A stretch of 64,000 nt of DNA from RBG-13-51-18 sp963739395 (GTDB lineage: Bacteria; Chloroflexota; Dehalococcoidia; Dehalococcoidales; RBG-16-60-22). Within the stretch, counting starts at the first letter, position 1. Each line of letters opens with the position of its first letter. Shown piece after piece: positions 60,545-64,000 of the stretch. The translations under genes were made by a program, and so were the position numbers. The notes below the pieces were generated by a model. It did no database searches. It was not told where the DNA came from and was given only the letters and a program-made list of their open reading frames with translations. The stretch spans positions 1 through 64,000 of the forward strand of contig CAVUAE010000001.1 of the NCBI GenBank assembly GCA_963739395.1, in the 5' to 3' direction.

Positions 60545-61102
60545 CTATACTTCCATCAGTTCTTGTTCTTTACTTTTACTAGCCTTTTCCGCTTCTAAAA
60601 TATAAAAGTCGGTAAGTTTTTGAATCTGGTCTTGAGCGCGCTTGTGCTCATCTTGAGATATGGTTTTATCTCTTTCCATTTTCTTAAGTTCATTCAAGGC
60701 TTCGTGCCGTAGATTGCGTATAAAGATACGTCGCTCTTCCGTTCGGTGGTGCACGATTTTAATTAGCTCTTGCCGACGTTCTTCACTCAAAGGCGGGATA
60801 GCTATCCGTATAATGTTGCCGTCATTGGAGGGGTTCAGACCGAGCTCCGATTTTGAAATAGCTTTTTCGATATCCCGCAGGCTATTTTTATCCCAGGGCT
60901 GGATAACCAGTAAACCGGCTTCGGGAGCGGAGATACCGGCTAGTTGGTTTAGTGGCATCGGTACGCCAGCATACTCCACGCGTATATGCTCAACAAGGGC
61001 TGGCGATGCGTGACCCGTGCGGATAGTCGCCAGGTCAACATGGAACGTCTTGATGGAGTTTTTCATCTTTTCTTCGATGCTTTTAAATACATCATTAACC
61101 AT
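60545..61102 (-). CDS. frr: ribosome recycling factor
   Basis: A 185-residue factor that splits post-termination ribosomes with EF-G. The ATG at 61102 is preferred because GAGG stands 7 bases upstream. Recognisable by EEKMKNSIKTFHVDLATIRT, GHASPALVEHIRVEYAGVPM and IRIAIPPLSEERRQELIKIV. Confidence 0.95.
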   Translation of the reverse strand: MVNDVFKSIEEKMKNSIKTFHVDLATIRTGHASPALVEHIRVEYAGVPMPLNQLAGISAPEAGLLVIQPWDKNSLRDIEKAISKSELGLNPSNDGNIIRIAIPPLSEERRQELIKIVHHRTEERRIFIRNLRHEALNELKKMERDKTISQDEHKRAQDQIQKLTDFYILEAEKASKSKEQELMEV

Positions 61103-61103
61103 T

Positions 61104-61829
61104 TTAACCCTCACTTGTCACTAGAGTGCCGATGGATTTGCCGAGAACGGCTTTTAATATGCCGTCTTTCTCTTCTGGGTTAAAGACGATGATGGGTAAT
61201 TTATTATCCAGACAGAGAGACAAAGCCGTAGTGTCCATGACTTTAAGGCGCATACTTAAGGCTTCGAGGTGGGAGATTTTATCTATTTTTTTGGCTTTAG
61301 GATTATGACGCGGGTCGTCGGTATAGATACCGTCAACGCCGTTTTTTGGCATCAGTAAGACTTCTGCCCCTACTTCAATAGCGCGTAAGGCGCCGGCGGT
61401 ATCGGCGGTCATATAAGGATTACCTGTGCCGCCAGCAAAGATGACCACTCTTCCTTTTTCCAGGTGGTTGATTGCTTTTCTACGGATATAAGGTTCGGCT
61501 ATCTGATTTATCTCTAGAGCGGATTGTGTTCTGGTGGTAACGCCGTTTTTTTCCAGAACATCTTGGAGGGCGAGCGCGTTAATTACGGTGGCTAACATGC
61601 CGGCGTAGTCGGCTGTGGCGCGGTCCATTCCATTGGCTTCGGCTTCAGCGCCCCGCCAGATGTTGCCGCCGCCGACAACGATGCCGACGCCGACGCCTAA
61701 AGCTATTATTTCTTTTATCTGAAGGGCAATTTTGTTAAGAGTAGCATTATCAACGCTGTTGCGGCTTTTACCGCGTAAAGCCTCGCCGCTGAGTTTAAGT
61801 AGCACCCTCTTATACTTGGCTTTAGGCAT
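61104..61829 (-). CDS. pyrH: uridylate kinase
   Basis: A 241-residue amino-acid-kinase-fold enzyme making UDP from UMP. YKRVLLKLSGEALRG, VGIVVGGGNIWRGAEAEANG and GTGNPYMTADTAGALRAIEV are typical. The ATG at 61829 is preferred, but an in-frame TTG six bases upstream has a better-spaced AGGCGG site; either is possible. Confidence 0.94.
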   Translation of the reverse strand: MPKAKYKRVLLKLSGEALRGKSRNSVDNATLNKIALQIKEIIALGVGVGIVVGGGNIWRGAEAEANGMDRATADYAGMLATVINALALQDVLEKNGVTTRTQSALEINQIAEPYIRRKAINHLEKGRVVIFAGGTGNPYMTADTAGALRAIEVGAEVLLMPKNGVDGIYTDDPRHNPKAKKIDKISHLEALSMRLKVMDTTALSLCLDNKLPIIVFNPEEKDGILKAVLGKSIGTLVTSEG

Positions 61830-61837
61830 TTTCAATA

Positions 61838-62347
61838 TTAACCGCCTAATTCAAATCTGATAAATCGGCTTACTTTAATATTTTCTCCGGTTTTCGCGAT
61901 AACTTCGGTGATAACGTCTTTGATTGTCTTCGTGGGGTCTTTGATATAAGGTTGACTTACTAGGCAAGCTTCTTCCACGACGACCTCTTTGGCTTTAGCT
62001 TTCGGTATATCTTTTTCCGTGACGTATTGCGGGTTCATCGCCGCTACCTGCATTGCGAGGCAGTGCGCTAATTCTTTAAATTCATCCGTGCGGGCGACAA
62101 AATCTGTCTCACAATTGACTTCAACCAAAGCCCCGATACGGCCGGCGGTATGGATATAGCCTTCGATAAGTCCCGCACCGGTGGTTCTTTCAGCTTTCTT
62201 TTGGGCTTTGATAAATCCCTTTTTCTTTAGGACTTCCAGTGCTTTGTCTATATCGCCTTTACAGCCCACTAGAGCGCTGCGGCAATCCATAATGCCGGCG
62301 CCAGATTGCTTTCGGAGCGTTTTTATTTTTTCGGTAGAAATCTCCAA
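61838..62347 (-). CDS. tsf: elongation factor Ts, short form
   Basis: A 169-residue nucleotide-exchange factor for EF-Tu, starting at TTG behind AAGGAGG. The N-terminal UBA domain and core read IKTLRKQSGAGIMDCRSALV, GRIGALVEVNCETDFVARTD and AMQVAAMNPQYVTEKDIP. It is about 110 residues shorter than E. coli EF-Ts and lacks most of the second core repeat and the coiled-coil region, as known for some Chloroflexota, Thermus and chloroplast homologues. Confidence 0.94.
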   Translation of the reverse strand: MEISTEKIKTLRKQSGAGIMDCRSALVGCKGDIDKALEVLKKKGFIKAQKKAERTTGAGLIEGYIHTAGRIGALVEVNCETDFVARTDEFKELAHCLAMQVAAMNPQYVTEKDIPKAKAKEVVVEEACLVSQPYIKDPTKTIKDVITEVIAKTGENIKVSRFIRFELGG

Positions 62348-62359
62348 GTATCTTCCTCC

Positions 62360-63166
62360 TTAATTCTCATCCGGCGGGAAAATATGCGGTTCGGTCTCAG
62401 CCATTTCCTTGGTTGGGGCTTCAGCTTCCGCTTCGGCTTTTGCTTTAGCTTCAACCACTTCGGTTGGCACGGTAGTAGCTATTCCCGCTTTGCCTTCATT
62501 AACTGCATCGGCTATTTTACTGCAAATTAGCTTGATGGCGCGGATAGCATCGTCGTTGGCGGGAATTGGATGGTCGATTTCATCGGGGTTGCAGTTGGTA
62601 TCGACGATAGCGATGACTGGTATACTCATACGCTTGGCTTCAGCCAGGGCTATTTTCTCCTTAATGGGGTCGACGATGAATAGGGCGCCCGGCAGGCGCG
62701 TCATTTCTTTAAAGCCGCCCATTTGTTTGTTCAAATGGGAAATTTTCTCGGTAATTTTACCGGATTCTTTCTTAGATAACCTCCCCAGTTCGCCCTTAGC
62801 GTTTTGGTCTTCCAGCCTGACAAGCTGGTCGACGCGCGCCTGAATGGTAGCGAAGTTGGTGAGCATGCCGCCTAGCCAGCGTAGGTTGACATAATACATA
62901 CCACAACGCTTGGCTTCTTCCTCAATGGATTCCTGCGCTTGTTTTTTCGTGCCGACAAAGAGAATTGTCTCTCCCTGGGCGACGGTTTCTCGGATGAAGG
63001 CGCAGGCTTTATCGAGCATAACAGCTGTTTTTTCGAGGTCAATGATATGAATGCCGTTACGCTTGGTGAAAATGTAGCTTTTCATCCGCGGGTGCCAACG
63101 ACCCGTCTGGTGGCCGAAGTGAGCTCCGGCTTCAAGGAGTTGTTTGATAGTTGTAGAATCTGGCAA
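62360..63166 (-). CDS. rpsB: 30S ribosomal protein S2
   Basis: A 268-residue protein starting at TTG behind GGAGGT. Typical S2 phrases: LLEAGAHFGHQTGRWHPRMK, YIFTKRNGIHIIDLEKTAVM, RWLGGMLTNFATIQARVDQL and IPVIAIVDTNCNPDEIDHPI. The C-terminal tail is Ala/Glu/Lys-rich (AKAKAEAEAEAPTKEMAE). First gene of its operon. Confidence 0.96.
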   Translation of the reverse strand: MPDSTTIKQLLEAGAHFGHQTGRWHPRMKSYIFTKRNGIHIIDLEKTAVMLDKACAFIRETVAQGETILFVGTKKQAQESIEEEAKRCGMYYVNLRWLGGMLTNFATIQARVDQLVRLEDQNAKGELGRLSKKESGKITEKISHLNKQMGGFKEMTRLPGALFIVDPIKEKIALAEAKRMSIPVIAIVDTNCNPDEIDHPIPANDDAIRAIKLICSKIADAVNEGKAGIATTVPTEVVEAKAKAEAEAEAPTKEMAETEPHIFPPDEN

Positions 63167-63224
63167 TTTAGTTAACCTCCTATGGTATATTAATCGTAAG
63201 TATCAGGAGATTCAGGACTTTAAT

Positions 63225-63253
63225 AGTATAGCATATCTTGAACTTGAGGGCAA
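63225..63253 (-). promoter_or_regulatory. promoter of the rpsB operon
   Basis: Minus strand: -35 TTGCCC (63253-63248), 17-base spacer, -10 TATACT (63230-63225). The leader to rpsB is about 50 bases. Confidence 0.65.
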
Positions 63254-63326
63254 ATGCTTATGTTAAGAAGCGAAGAAAATGGTGGTTTACATAGTAAAAT
63301 TATAGATTTACAGTTAAAATAGTCAT

Positions 63327-64000
63327 ATGATGGAAAAACTCAAGTCCAGTGTTAAAAAGCTTGGGATTGGTCTGACACCGTTACAAATCGGGCAGTTCGA
63401 GCTTTATTACCGAGAACTTGTCGACTGGAATACGCGTATTAATCTCACTAGTATTACTGATTACGAAGATGTTCAAATCAAGCATTTCTTCGATTCATTA
63501 ACGATAACGGAGGCGATAGGTTTTAAAGGCAATAAAGTAATTGATATCGGCACAGGGGCGGGATTACCGGGCATACCCTTAAAGATAGTTTTTCCTGATA
63601 TCAAACTTACTCTACTAGAAGCTACTGTTAAAAAGACCAAGTTCCTAGAACACCTTATAAGTAAGTTAAATCTGAAAAATGTTGAAATCGTCGCTGCCAG
63701 AGCCGAAACAGCTGCTTATAATGGGCAATATCGCGAGCAATTCGACGTCGTGCTTTCACGTGCGGTAGCGACTTTACCAGCGCTGGCGGAATTAATACTG
63801 CCGTTTTGTAGTATCGGTGGTGTTTGTGTAGTTCAAAAAAAAGGAGATATCGATAAGGAAGTTGAACAGGCACAGAAAGCTATTACGATGATGGGTGGTA
63901 AGTTAAGGGAAGTAAAGCCGATAGACCTTAAAGAATATACTGATAAAAGATGGCTGGTAATAATTGATAAGGTAAAATCAACTCCAGTTTCCTACCCGCG
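63327..64000 (+). CDS. rsmG: 16S rRNA m7G527 methyltransferase, partial
   Basis: A plus-strand frame running off the right edge with no stop; at least 224 residues. It methylates G527 of 16S rRNA. The S-adenosylmethionine-binding motif is NKVIDIGTGAGLPGIPLKIV, with VDWNTRINLTSITDYEDVQI and the HFFDSL phrase before it. A pair of ATGs at 63327 and 63330 serves as the start, without a clear ribosome site. Divergent from rpsB. Missing only a short C-terminal end. Confidence 0.93.
   Translation, partial: MMEKLKSSVKKLGIGLTPLQIGQFELYYRELVDWNTRINLTSITDYEDVQIKHFFDSLTITEAIGFKGNKVIDIGTGAGLPGIPLKIVFPDIKLTLLEATVKKTKFLEHLISKLNLKNVEIVAARAETAAYNGQYREQFDVVLSRAVATLPALAELILPFCSIGGVCVVQKKGDIDKEVEQAQKAITMMGGKLREVKPIDLKEYTDKRWLVIIDKVKSTPVSYP

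Noticed and set aside
1..64000. CRISPR arrays and insertion sequences
   Set aside because: No regularly spaced repeats with unique spacers and no transposase-like DDE frame were seen. The 24-nt tandem repeats at 57.4 kb have no spacers.

Overview
This window most resembles a chromosome segment from an uncultured anaerobic member of the Chloroflexota, close to the class Dehalococcoidia. That placement is an inference from gene content and order: rpsF-ssb-rpsR followed by rpmH-rnpA-yidD-[PQQ lipoprotein]-yidC-khpB, a very short EF-Ts in a rpsB-tsf-pyrH-frr-uppS-cdsA operon, TrpB2 rather than TrpB1, T-box leaders, and many TTG/GTG starts. Several genes (mgsA, pstS, a LuxR-type regulator, a PQQ lipoprotein) are split by single-base shifts, which fits either a draft assembly with indel errors or real decay.

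Layout. 1-4.8 kb: mgsA fragment and the phosphate operon pstSCAB-phoU. 4.8-9.9 kb: accessory DNA ending in a tyrosine integrase beside the 3' end of tRNA-Lys(CTT), with an orphan ribokinase-like protein, tiny zinc-finger-like fragments and much DNA with no recognisable gene. 10-13.3 kb: a degenerate response regulator and a four-gene cluster (SnoaL-like protein plus three cupin-like paralogues) of unknown role. 13.4-18 kb: a four-gene two-component cascade (membrane histidine kinase, double receiver, receiver-GAF-kinase, OmpR-type regulator).

18.2-27.8 kb, minus strand, is the main discovery: a complete-looking archaellum (archaeal flagellum) operon in a bacterial genome. In transcription order it has two archaellins, ArlG-like, two ArlF-like, ArlJ, ArlC-like, ArlD/E-like, ArlH, ArlI and a final acidic protein of unknown function. 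A strong stem-loop follows the archaellin pair, and the 700-bp upstream region carries repeated AGGATTAA half-sites and palindromes. A divergent LuxR-type regulator without a phosphoacceptor Asp lies on the other side. No pre-archaellin peptidase or chemotaxis gene is present here.

29-46 kb is metabolic: a zinc alcohol dehydrogenase, a three-subunit membrane-associated molybdopterin oxidoreductase (PsrABC-like), a type-B carboxylesterase, a thiamine-diphosphate enzyme, a zinc-ribbon/LemA/M48 protease set and an oppABCDF peptide importer. 46.4-64 kb is mostly core: tRNA-Asp, ribosomal and membrane-insertion genes, ileS behind an Ile T-box, an HtrA protease, trpB2 behind a Trp T-box crowded with 24-nt palindromic repeats, a HEPN-like accessory gene whose promoter resembles the trpB2 promoter, the rpsB-cdsA operon, and the truncated rsmG at the right edge.
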